DNA from: Corbicula japonica | Lineage: Eukaryota > Mollusca > Bivalvia > Venerida > Cyrenidae | Length of the DNA: 64,000 nt | Reading direction: 5' to 3' | NCBI GenBank assembly: GCA_038501625.1 | Contig: JAZAYU010000005.1 | Span: 11,123,484 to 11,187,483 of the forward strand | Shown here: one piece after another, positions 45,829 to 55,744 of the stretch | Layout of the letters: every line of letters starts with the position of its first letter | How positions within the stretch are numbered: the stretch's first letter is position 1 | The notes under the pieces: model-generated | The model's input: only the letters and a program-made list of their open reading frames with translations | The model's database searches: none | Told to the model about the DNA's origin: nothing | Translations under genes and position numbers: made by a program

Positions 45829-46821
45829 CTGAAACACATGGAACCTAAATACTGTCAATTATGTGTTTTCAACTAGATGAAAGAGCGATTTATAAGTAAT
45901 TTCAACTATCTGTGTTGGCCTCCTAAATATCTAATGGTTAAGTTTAATTAAGAATATTTTTACAATCAGGCAACGGCCGTAAAAGCAACAGCTGTTTCAC
46001 TGCCAACATTACCTTTTTATTTTGACACAAACGATTTTTTGTACCAGCTAAAAGAATTAAATAAAAAAAATACGCAAGCCGGGAGTTTTTCGTTGGCCGG
46101 TGACAACTGAACAAGCCAAAGTTCAGAGGAGCGGATCAAAACAATACATGTTTTAAGCCGGAATTTGATATTGAGGAGTCTCCCAAATGTTACATTTTAT
46201 TTCTTTAATTGATTACGTGTCGGACATGTGTTATATGGTCATATTAGTCAGGGAAATACGACGGCGATGTTTTATGTTTAGTTTAGGAAAAAAGTCAACT
46301 GCACTTTATCATTTATTTTTCAGAACTGCACTTTACCATAAGGGATATTTGCTAGTTTTGCTTCGAAATTGTGTTTTCTTTGACAAAAAAAATGTCTTGG
46401 GACATGAAACTTAAAATGGAATTCAATTTTTCGTGTGATTACAGACAAAACTACCTTTCTAAGCGAAAAACATACAAAAAAAAACAAACAAATTTCCCTG
46501 CACTTTACCCTAAAAATTCTTGCTCATTTCTCGCCGATTGAGTTTCCATGACCGAGGTAACTTGTTTGCCACTTGGAGTTTATATTCCATCTAGGTACCA
46601 AAAGATTCGGAAAAATGTGTAGCAGGTTCTTAGGTATATCTCAATTTTAAGAGTTATTTATTAAATGAGTAAAAGTAAAAAACTTACCAATTTTCATCCA
46701 AGATGGCGGACTTTTGTTTACAAAATGCATGGTAAGGTGCAGTTTGATTACCCGCTCTGTTACTGCTAATCAAGACACCTAACATGTATGATATCAAATG
46801 TTAAAGTTTCACTTTTTCTTG

Positions 46822-47000
46822 TTTCACTGACCTTTCCCAGGCGGTAACCCCTCGGGATCTCACTTTTGTTAATTGTTTGTGGTGTCTGTTTTGAACCTGA
46901 ATATTTCATTTACCATGCCCTCTCCTTCTCTTCTGTTTGGCTGTGTGGGGAGGCTGTTTTTCTGAATATGACAATTCCTACTATGCATAATTCACCTTTT
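46822..47000 (+). repeat. R2 retroelement 3'-tail fragment
   Basis: TTTCACTGACC, CAGGCGGTAACCCCTCGG, TTTGTTAATTGTTTGTGGTG, CTGTGTGGGGAGGCTGTTTT, then the end block. Strongly 5' truncated: begins in the right half of the stem. Confidence 0.85.
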
Positions 47001-47711
47001 AAATTTGCACTGGAGAACCCATTTAGTGTGAATCCGCCGCTATTAAAACTGGTTGTTAATGTATCCAATTAAAATATTGGATTTGTGAAACAGTAATTTA
47101 AAAACTTATAATAATAATAATATCAGTTTAAAAGTTAACATAACCAATTTATCCAATTAATTCAAAGTACAAAAATTAAACCTTTTTCATTAATAAAAAA
47201 GGAAAAACAATAATGCTTTTTCTTTGTGGTTTCAATCATTAATAAGTATTTTGTAAAAATGACAAAATGTTATTGGAGTGCTTTTTGTGGACGGTTTCCT
47301 GGACGACCAGCTTTTAAGTTTCTTACTTTTGTTTTGTTTTAATATACTCTGACTTTATTGGTCATCGCATTTGTACGAAAGACTTAAAAAGGTCCACATA
47401 TACACGTTTCTTTTTCCGTTATTATAAATGCAATATGACTATGTAACCCTATATTTTGTCCAGAGGATATTAACTAGTGATGGATTTTATTATTACAGTT
47501 CTAATTACTTATCTTTGTGATCTTGTCGCAACGAAAACAAGCTGTAAAAACCATCTCCTGCAAGTAAAGCTGTTTTAGGTAGAGTAGCGTAATGTATCAT
47601 TCATGTTAAAGTATTTTCTATTCATAATTGTTGACCGTCTGGCAGGATTGTGGTTTACTTATGGGAACTCGTTATGATGTTATTTCTTCTTTTTCTTGTG
47701 ATGTTTGCTGG
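47001..47711. other. AT-rich intergenic stretch
   Basis: Nothing recognised. Confidence 0.3.
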
Positions 47712-47880
47712 TGTTAATATTGAACTGCACTCAACCCCGGCGAGGCGGCGTGGGCAGTAATATGAACTATCTATTACTGCCTATGAACAGGCTCAGTCAA
47801 ACCAATATTTTCATTTTTGTCGTGTTTGGAGACTTTCAAAGTTCCCTTTTCATCTATTGTTATATTAGCGTTTTAAAACA
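47712..47880 (+). repeat. R1 repeat copy
   Basis: CACTCAACCCCGGCGAGGCG, GCGTGGGCAGTAATATGAAC, ATTACTGCCTATGAACAGG, TTTTTGTCGTGTTTGGAGAC, TTTCAAAGTTCCCTTTTCAT. First hairpin well kept. Confidence 0.85.
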
Positions 47881-48289
47881 AGTACCTTTACATATACTTA
47901 AGGTGTGTTTGTCTCTAATCTTGTAAAAGGCGATAACTTCCTATTTTAATTCAATCATCAAAAGAATTCAAAAATTAATAGTGATATCTTAATATCTCTC
48001 GTGTATCATCTTAAGATGAATAAAGTACTGTAATTATATTCTCGTAAAGAGAAGTCCTTACTGTACTGCACGTGTGTAATCTATGTAAACATCTCTATAT
48101 ATAACGTACAATTTTTACTGACAATCAATTTTATCGTGCAACTGTATTAAATTAGCAATAAGAGTGTTGACATTTTTGATATTTTTGCTGTTATATTAGT
48201 TATTTACTGATATCACTTTTAAGCCCAACCAACTTTGACGCAATAATTTCATATAAAGCTTTTGACCCTCACTATTTTCGCAAACTTGC

Positions 48290-48660
48290 CAAAATATTAT
48301 AGCATAGTAAGACAGTTTCCTTATACTACAAATTTCGATTTCACAAGACGCAGACCACATTTTTTGTCTTGCGACGACTATTAGAACTGCCTCTCCAATC
48401 AAAAGACGCTGTATTTTACTTTCAAATTAGGTTTTGCTGTCAAACAAATTTTTGTTCATTCCCCTTGCGGATGTTGAAACAATAACAAAATGTGTGGCTT
48501 AAAGTAAAGCAACCTAAAGGCGTGTTTAACAATGAACAACGTTCTGTCAATTATAATTTCCCACTCTACTTCTGAAAATATCAGTCGCCGCGCATAGTGT
48601 TTGATGTTCTGATTGCAAGCCAAAATCTAACTGAATTCGATATTTGTAGTAATTTATTTA
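48290..48660 (-). repeat. Dispersed repeat, inverted partner at 4.0-4.4 kb
   Basis: Reverse complement equivalent of 4040-4445, with the same order of blocks. Short frame inside has no domain. Confidence 0.75.
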
Positions 48661-49188
48661 TTACAATCTTTTGAAAGTTTCCTAGAAGGGAAAAACATAT
48701 TTGTACTGTGAGAGTGTCTATAAAGGTCACGAACATTATATTTGCTAAAGTGGAGAATTCCTTCCGGCTTGACAGTGTATATATTTTCGGACTTATTTAT
48801 GGATAATTTGGACTGTTGATATGTTTTGATGGTCTCCTATAATGTGCCGACAATTTTATGTGGTTATACTTATGATGTTTTATTTTTTTTAAACGAGTAA
48901 ATGGATGCGTCTAGGCCATTTTGATTTGCGTCTTTGTTGATGTTGCAGTTAGTCAACTGACTGAAGAAAAATGTAGATAAATAGTGACAATTCTTTTAAA
49001 ATTAGTTTATTTTGAGGTAAAATGCAGTGACGGGCTTGTTTAAATAATCAGCTGTAGAGAATATCGATAAGTGGGCTTCATCTGCAGGATGAAATGTTTG
49101 TCGATTTTCCCAAAGAGTATAGGCAATTTTATTCCCGTTTAAATTTCCAACGACACTCATTAAATGCCTTCAGTATTCTTGTGCCGTG
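48661..49188. other. AT-rich intergenic stretch
   Basis: Nothing recognised. Confidence 0.3.
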
Positions 49189-49435
49189 TGGCGGCCGTAA
49201 AACTTGGCCCCGTACACTCAATCAGTGCCGTTGTTAATTACGTCCTTTGAAGGCCCTTGAGCACGATATATATATTTGTGAAAATATTTAGTTGCGCTAC
49301 CCCGTGGCTTGGCGGCTTGGACTGTATTGTGCATTTCCATAACTGCTTATAAACAGCCCCAATCAAACCGAGCCTGCAATATTTTGGTTATTTGTCGTGT
49401 TCAGTGGCTTTCAACGTTCTTTTGTTATCCATTGG
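49189..49435 (+). repeat. R1 repeat copy with upstream module
   Basis: GTGTGGCGGCCGTAAAACTT, CCCCGTACACTCAATCAGTG, CCTTTGAAGGCCC, TTTAGTTGCGCTACCCCGTG, GCTTGGCGGCTTGG, CAATCAAACCGAGCCTGCAA. Confidence 0.85.
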
Positions 49436-50188
49436 AGAATTTAGTGTTGAAATGCTAATTGCATTTCATTTTATGATTGGCGTACCGTTAGCCTTTCTTT
49501 GGTTTTCCCATTACCAATGTATTGTCAATTCAACTTTGATCTATTTTCGTGAATAGAATTATCAAATAAACAATACGGTAGTTAGGGATATCTTGGTATG
49601 ACGTATTAATGTATTGATTAGAATCATGATGTTGTCTTTATAATTAATGGAACTTGTTGTGATGTTCATTATTTTGACGAATTGCCACAAATTATTGAAG
49701 ACCAGCAAAAACTTATTTCAGGTGTGAGTAGTTTTGGAATATTGTCCATGAATTTCAGAGTTCTCATGCAAACGGGTTTTCTTTTGTTGTAGTATCTGCT
49801 TGGTAATTAGAACATGAATTAGACTAAACTAAGCTTTCAAACATTAGTACATCCTTAGATAAATACATTTCTTCACTAAAATTTATGTGGCAATGAGTAT
49901 TTTCCTCAAAATTCATTTTGTTGAAGTTTTAGCCAGTTTTCGTCATTTGCAATGTTAGTTCCCCCTTAACATGCATCTGTTCTGCGACGTCGTCATTAAA
50001 TTTTTACCATTCAAAAAGGGAACTTATTCTGACGACAATGGACGCAACTTATGAAGAATTGTTTTCTCATCCAGGAAAAAAAGCACTTAGCATGAAACTT
50101 CTTTAAATTCAGTCAGGTTATAGATAGAAATCTTCAGCTTAATACAGTTATTTGCAGCATATGCAAAACAATATACAAATGATAGTGC
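49436..50188. other. AT-rich intergenic stretch
   Basis: Nothing recognised. Confidence 0.3.
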
Positions 50189-50395
50189 CTCTAGCTGGGA
50201 GCAAACCCGCGCTTTCACGGCGACAGCGCCTAGCCCTGCAATTCCTGCGACGCAACCAACTGAGCTAGCCGGGACAACCCCAATAAGATTGATCGGATAG
50301 CCCTGAGATAGGTAACCATCACTGCATGACATCGGTAACGGGTTATTTTACTGATAACAGTACTGACTATATGTACCGGGAGACTTTTAATTTTA
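50189..50395 (-). repeat. tRNA-like repeat with shared upstream module
   Basis: Minus strand: module AGTCTCCCGGTACATATAGT CAGTACTGTTATCAGTAAAA, GGGCTATCCGATCAATCTTA, then the tRNA-like part GTCCCGGCTAGCTCAGTTGG (perfect A box), GCGGGTTTGCTCCCAGCTAG (B-box like), ending GAGGCACTATCATT. Better preserved than the 24.5 kb copy. The minus frames across it are artefacts. Confidence 0.75.
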
Positions 50396-51974
50396 AATGC
50401 TTCGGATAACGACTGATTCGGATATATTAATGTTTTTTGAAAAGTTAATGAAATTTGTCCTTTACAATAATAAAATCTTATTACAGATAACAAAGTAGAG
50501 AATTGTTATATTTATAGCTTACATGAACACAAAGTAAGTTCAAGGTTAGTTTTGGGATCACGCCTGTCAGTCTAGTGAACTAGATAGTACTGTACCTTAA
50601 TCTTGAATCTAGATTTTACTCAGGTTTCTATAAAGTTACTTTAAATATCCCCTTTCAAACAATAAAGCCCAGAGGCTTGGAAATAAGTATAACATATGTA
50701 AAGATAAACTGTTTAAAAGTGCTTAAAGAAGTTCATGTTGCTAAATATAATTTAGTACTTTGGAAGAATGTTACTTCTGTACTTTTTTTTGTCCAGGCAA
50801 TTATCAATTGGAAAGTTATCGATTGTTTCCCATCCGACTGAACCGATAATCGATTGTGACAAATTTCATTCCATTCCCATCACTTAATGGAAGTGCTTAA
50901 CTTGAAAGTAGAGCATGATTACGAAAATAGCGTGCACGATAAAAGGATAAGGAAATATCTTCTTGCTAAAAATGAATTTTCCTATCTAATCTGACACTCT
51001 TGCCATTACAGACAAAAGATTTGTGGAGAGGCCGTGCTTTTTGTGTGTGGCTTTTCTGGTAAATATTTTACTTTTTTACTTTTGTGATTGCTGCGTTTTG
51101 AGCTTTTTCACAACAAACGTCACTTTTTGTATTTTCTTTTTAAGAGAACTGTTGTCTGTTTTCCCCCAAAACTGTTCAACCTTACAACCGTATAGTTGAT
51201 AGTTTCAGTACAACCTTTACCCTTTCTTACATTTAAAATTAAATTATGATTGGTCACCTAAGTGCAAAAATGTATAACTCCTTCTTGTTTCAATGATAAT
51301 TACACCGTTTGTGCAGTAAGGTGACGATTTATAATCACGACATCTAATTACTGGAGTTTATTCCCCAGCTACTGAAAATTAAGGATGATAATTGATAGAC
51401 ATGTCTTTGCGGAGAAATACTCAGTTTCACAATTATGCCTACGTTACCAGGAAAAGCATAGTACTAACTTGATACCATTTGATTAGAAGTTGTTATGAAT
51501 TTCGTCCTTGTCTTCTAAGTATTTATATAAGCAGGTGAAAGCCAATTTCGGCCTTTTTCTTCGAAAAATAACTTAACTTGACCCGTTAATGTGTTACCTC
51601 GTTCATCATGACTGGGGTTTATTCGTATTAAAGAAAGTGCCAATTGAAAAAGTACAGGAGAAGGAAACAAATCTGTAAGGTAAGGAGTCGCTTCCTACGG
51701 AAAAGATGTGAAAACGAGGAAGATAAATCATTTAATCTGGTATATTTTAAATCTTTTAAGACTGTAAAAGCGTTTTTATTTGTTTTCCTTTTTAACTTAT
51801 TCATCATCAGCGTTTATAGAGGAGGGCGGCGTATGAAGGAATATCTGTTAACATTTCAGTTTAAACAAGCTATAATATTATTGCATCAGAATAAGGGGAG
51901 GTTATATCAATTTGGTGTGAAAAAAAACAACAAACAAATATTGTCCAAAAAGAAATAGCAAAATGTTCCTACTT
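50396..51974. other. AT-rich intergenic stretch
   Basis: A 104-codon frame at 51644-51958 is Lys/Phe-rich and has no family match by eye. Nothing else. Confidence 0.3.
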
Positions 51975-52438
51975 TATCTTAACCCCCTGGGGCAACTTGT
52001 TTAGCCACTCACCGTTCGACGGCGTTAACCCCTCATGTTCTCATTTTGAATAATAGTTTGTAGAGTTTGAGAGTTTTTAAAATGGATCATTTTGGGCACG
52101 GTAAAACTTCGGTCATTTTTAGTGATATTTTAGTTTTCACTAAATTTAGAAAGAACTTTCAACTATAAATCATTTTTTATAACTAAAATGTTATTTTGTT
52201 ACACATTTCGACAATAGCATGGTCTTTTTACCGCGCAATGCATACTAAATAATGTCGTCTGCTCAAATTTATGACGTCAATTTAAGGATTGACGTCAACT
52301 GTCCGACGGTACCTTTTCCCATGACGCGCCCCATTTTATGCTCACTTTTCTTCTCTATTGTTTGGCTTTGAGGGGAGGCTGTGTCTTTTGGATGTGGCCA
52401 TTCCTGATACGCATATTTCATTTTTATTAATTAAAGTT
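51975..52438 (+). repeat. R2 3'-tail copy interrupted by an insertion
   Basis: AACCCCCTGGGGCAACTTGT, GCCACTCACCGTTCGACGGC, GTTAACCCCTCATGTTCTCA up to GGATCATTTT; interrupted at 52094-52331; resumes ATTTTATGCTCACTTTTCTT, GGCTTTGAGGGGAGGCTGTG, CATTCCTGATACGCATATTT. Confidence 0.8.
52094..52331. mobile_element. 238-bp insertion nested in R2 copy
   Basis: Flanked by CATTTT (52088-93 and 52332-37). Ends GGGCACG and CGCGCCC form short TIRs. Contains an inner palindrome TGACGTCAAT/ATTGACGTCA (52272-52301). Borders are defined because the R2 sequence continues across it. Confidence 0.7.
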
Positions 52439-53826
52439 TCGCAAAGAGTTTATTAATTGGTACTTTGTTGAAACGTAGTTTCATATTACTTGTAGGCCAC
52501 ACTTATTAAATTCGATGGCAATTAAAGCCGTTTTGTCATTCACCTTTCTTGTAAAATCGGACATATTACGAAATTACTTAATGACATACGATCAAGAAAT
52601 AATACTCCACTATTAAGCAATTTCGATTTAAATACCGAAATTGTAAGAACATAATTACATTTTTAATCGAACTTCTATTTCAATTAACCCAAACACGAAA
52701 AATTTAGAATCTTTAAAGGACTACATTTAAATACAGAAAAATGAGACATAAAAAAGTGATCTTTACATTCTGAGGTAAAATATAGTTTTATTTTTAAAAT
52801 ATATTGTAATCGTAAAACTGTTGACTGTGTTCAGAATGGTATATCGTTCAAAGGAAATTTCTATTGTTTGTCAACATTTTTCCTATACATATATTTCGAT
52901 TCAATAAAAAAGTAGTCTAGATCATCTGTCATTGATCAGTTGCACACTGCTCTGACGAACGTCTAGAGTCATCGCTATATAAAAAAGTCTGACCGACAGG
53001 TTGCGCTTTTGTATAGTAAGCAAATCAAAAATACATCGCGATTTCTAATGAAATTAGTTAACAGTGCTTTAACCGTATTTCTTCCACACTTGGCAAGGTG
53101 AAATTTAGGTAAAATGATATCTAGCTACAAAATCAGGTATATAGTTTATTTAACAAAGTACGTTTAAGTACTAGCCTACCCCATTTTACATAAATGAATG
53201 CAAATATATGGTACGCCGTTAATGCCTCTTCGTGATAATGGTTTTAGACTGTCACTTTATATGCTACTGTATGGCAGTTGTCATCGTACTGTGATTGGTG
53301 AAAAGGGAAGATTATCAAAATCTCCCTAACGGAAGAAATGCAGTTCCACCAAACTTTGCATAAATAAATCTTATTATTGTATGTTTATTTTTTTATACGT
53401 TAAGAAAAGTAAGAACAATAAAGAAAACAGTTTGACCTAAAAAAAATCCTAAATTCTGCAGCCAAACACAAAAAAACAACACCGAACATCAATTTAAATG
53501 CCTTCCTGAGTTATGAGTTACTAACAAAAATATCTTAGATCATCTTGTCTAACACATGTATACAGTAAGAGATATTTGTAAAAGTGTGTTTGGCCTTTAT
53601 TTCATGGTTGCGAAAATGGATGACAAAAATAAAATTGTTGATATCTCTCTTCATAATTCAAAGTTCTTTTAAAGGATCTTGGATGTTGTCATTATCATTT
53701 TGATTATGTGGGCATTTGAACTGTTTTTTGTTTTGCGATGCTTTGTTTTGTGTTTGATTGCAAATAGAATTTTAGGTATGGTTAAGCTTTAACTTTTTTC
53801 TTTAATGTTCTAAATTGTCTTAACAC
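52439..53826. other. AT-rich intergenic stretch upstream of RT
   Basis: No coding frame. If copy A of the retroelement had more 5' sequence it is not recognisable here. Confidence 0.3.
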
Positions 53827-54978
53827 TTGTGTCTTTTATTTTGGTCGATTAAAAATTCAAATGACGTTTTGAAAAAGCTTAAATCAAATAATTTTCGGGC
53901 GTTCTGTTTGTCTACTTATGATTTCTCAACATTATACACTTCGCTCCCTCATAATTTAATAAGAGACAAACTAACCAGTCTCATTGAAAAAACGTTTGCT
54001 AGAGAAAATAAAACCTTCATCGCTTGTAATGAACATAGGGCATTTTTAACAGGTGGTTCTTATGATAATTATACATTATGGACTTGTCAAGACCTTATAG
54101 AGTCGCTAACTTTCTTACTGGATAATATTTATGTTAGATTCGGTACCTCTATTTATAAACAAGTAATAGGCATCCCAATGGGTACTAATTGTGCACCCCT
54201 TGTTGCTGATCTGTTTTTATACTGTTATGAAAGAGACTTTATGTTATCTCTTTCTACTGAACATCAAGATGATATTACTACAGCTTTTAACAACACCTCA
54301 AGGTACCTTGATGATTTATTAAATATAGAAAATAACCATTTTCCATTACTGGTTAATAAGATTTATCCCAAAGAACTACAACTTAACAAAGCGAACACTT
54401 CAGAAAAGCAAGCAAACTTTCTCGATCTAAATCTGTCCATTGAAAATGGTTATGTCACTACTAAAATTTATGATAAAAGAGATGATTTTAATTTTAATAT
54501 AGTAAATTTTCCGTTTTTAGACGGCGATGTTCCCCGTGCAACATCTTATGGGGTTTATATCTCACAGCTTGTTCGCTTTTCAAGAGCTTGCAACAATGTT
54601 AATGACTTCAATGAACGTAATCTTTGCATTACAGAAAAACTCTTAAAACAAGGTTATCGGTATCACAAATTAAGGAAAACCTTTTGCAAGTTTTATCGCC
54701 GATACCCAGATTTAATTCATAAATACAAATGCAGTTTAAAATCACTTTTGCAACAAGGTATTTCACAACCAGTTTTTTATGGAGATTTAATTTATAAACT
54801 TAAAAAGATTAAAGGCAGTGTTAATTTCTCCCGGTTATTCGTAAAAACCATCTGTAAATTTAAAAAGAAAGGTTACCAACATGATATTTTACAGCGCTCT
54901 GCAGGCCTGGTGATTAACCCTTCTACAGTTGATCATTATGCTTACCTCTTTGGTTGCACGACGGTGGCAGGGGTTTAA
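53827..54978 (+). CDS. Reverse transcriptase, probable Penelope-like, 5' incomplete
   Basis: A 383-codon frame without an ATG at its start. RT motifs in order: STYDFSTLYTSLPH (residues 29-42, first catalytic Asp), QVIGIPMGTNCAPLVADLF (about 112-130), RYLDDLL (159-165, the YxDD box with two catalytic Asp), QANFLDLNL (about 195-203), then a thumb-like region with KRDDFNFNIVNFPF and SYGVYISQLVRFSRAC. It ends VDHYAYLFGCTTVAGV. This core is typical of RT frames abundant in molluscs, cnidarians and amphioxus, which I believe are Penelope-like elements; no GIY-YIG nuclease is visible on either side, so the class is inferred. The open frame indicates a fairly recent copy, though the N-terminus (RT fingers and upstream) is missing. 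Confidence 0.8.
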   Translation: MCLLFWSIKNSNDVLKKLKSNNFRAFCLSTYDFSTLYTSLPHNLIRDKLTSLIEKTFARENKTFIACNEHRAFLTGGSYDNYTLWTCQDLIESLTFLLDNIYVRFGTSIYKQVIGIPMGTNCAPLVADLFLYCYERDFMLSLSTEHQDDITTAFNNTSRYLDDLLNIENNHFPLLVNKIYPKELQLNKANTSEKQANFLDLNLSIENGYVTTKIYDKRDDFNFNIVNFPFLDGDVPRATSYGVYISQLVRFSRACNNVNDFNERNLCITEKLLKQGYRYHKLRKTFCKFYRRYPDLIHKYKCSLKSLLQQGISQPVFYGDLIYKLKKIKGSVNFSRLFVKTICKFKKKGYQHDILQRSAGLVINPSTVDHYAYLFGCTTVAGV

Positions 54979-55497
54979 GAGTTTATGAAGGTTATTGGGG
55001 AAATCTTTTCTTAAAAGAACCTAGAAACTCGATTTGTTTCTTTTATCCCTGTCATCGTGTTCTTGCTGATTTTACTCCAGGAGCTCTGGTCTCGGTAAGA
55101 TCATTGAGTACCCCTTTCGGCTTTGCAATGCTCTTAGCTTCTTATGTTTTATATGTTTGTGTGCTTTTGCATGCAACATTGTTAAGCAGATAAGTGGGTT
55201 GGAGTCTTTTCACCAAGACAACTTGTACTTGTTTTGTGATATGAGAACCTGTTGGGGCAAGTGTGAGGTTGGTGCACCCTAGAACCTGGTTTAAACCCCC
55301 AGTGGCAATTTGATTTGCCACTGACCGTTCCAAGGCGGTAACCCCTCGGGTTCTCATTTTTGTTTATTGTTAGTGGTGTCTTTTTTGAAACTGATTATTT
55401 TATTAACCATGCTCTCTCCCCCTCTCTTCTTCTTGACTGTGTTGGGAGGCTGTTTTTTTCTGAATGTGGCGATTCCTGATATGCATATTTCACCTTT
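53827..55497 (+). mobile_element. Penelope-like retroelement copy A (RT plus 3' tail)
   Basis: RT frame followed by about 520 bases of untranslated tail ending TGATATGCATATTTCACC TTTTTT. The tail defines family R2. It contains a structured block: outer pairing TGAGAACC / GGTTCTCA (55239-55361) enclosing the hairpin CAGTGGCAA-tttga-TTTGCCACTG. Probably 5' truncated. From 54128 on it is mirrored by copy B. Confidence 0.8.
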
Positions 55498-55744
55498 TTT
55501 TAGTAATTGGGAATTCTATAGATTTTTTTTCGAAATGTAATCTAAGTGATTTCACTGTAAAATGTTTCTAAGGTCGGCATGAGGGTATGCCAAAGAATTT
55601 TGAAGTTAGATTAAGAAATACAAAAATGGGTTGTAGATCAAAGTTTTTCACTTCAGGAGTAATTTTGATCCAAAACGGTCCAAATTTAGAGAAAAAATAT
55701 TATCTTGTAATTGAATGATTTCATTCTAATTATTTCTAAAAAGG
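55498..55744. other. Spacer between the two retroelement copies
   Basis: 247 bases unrelated to the element. Two similar blocks, AAGTGATTTCACTGTAAAAT (55547) and AATGATTTCATTCTAATTAT (55714), lie near the two ends. Confidence 0.6.

Larger units (their letters stand above)
43285..46759. mobile_element. 3.5 kb foldback element carrying a doubled zinc-finger exon
   Basis: Two arms of about 1.2 kb (43285-44507 and 45546-46759) are inverted copies around a 1.04 kb unique centre. Ends are CAGGGCGGGTAATCAAACTG and its inverse with CAGAG; both sides are bordered by TTACT (43280-84 and 46760-64), a probable 5-bp target duplication. A CAG(G/A)G start with a short duplication suggests hAT type. Subterminal GGTAAAGTGCAG-like motifs repeat (about 43539, 43701, 43729 and mirrored), as expected for transposase-binding sites. 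Each arm contains one 149-base C2H2 exon with splice signals. No transposase frame seen. Confidence 0.8.

Noticed and set aside
45607..45876. 89-codon frame antisense to the right zinc-finger exon
   Set aside because: Shadow of the minus-strand exon.
43631..46414. Similar frames in both foldback arms (43631-43831 minus, 46187-46414 plus)
   Set aside because: They translate the subterminal GTAAAGTGCAG repeats; similarity comes from the inverted arms, not from coding constraint.
51644..51958. 104-codon Lys/Phe-rich frame
   Set aside because: No family signature; AT-rich composition gives such frames by chance.
54954..55193. 79-codon frame after the RT
   Set aside because: Lies in the untranslated R2 tail, offset from the RT frame; the same region in truncated copies does not stay open.
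54979..55744. Hammerhead ribozyme in the retroelement tail
   Set aside because: Penelope-like elements often carry hammerhead motifs, but the CTGATGA...GAAA core was not found on either strand of the tail.
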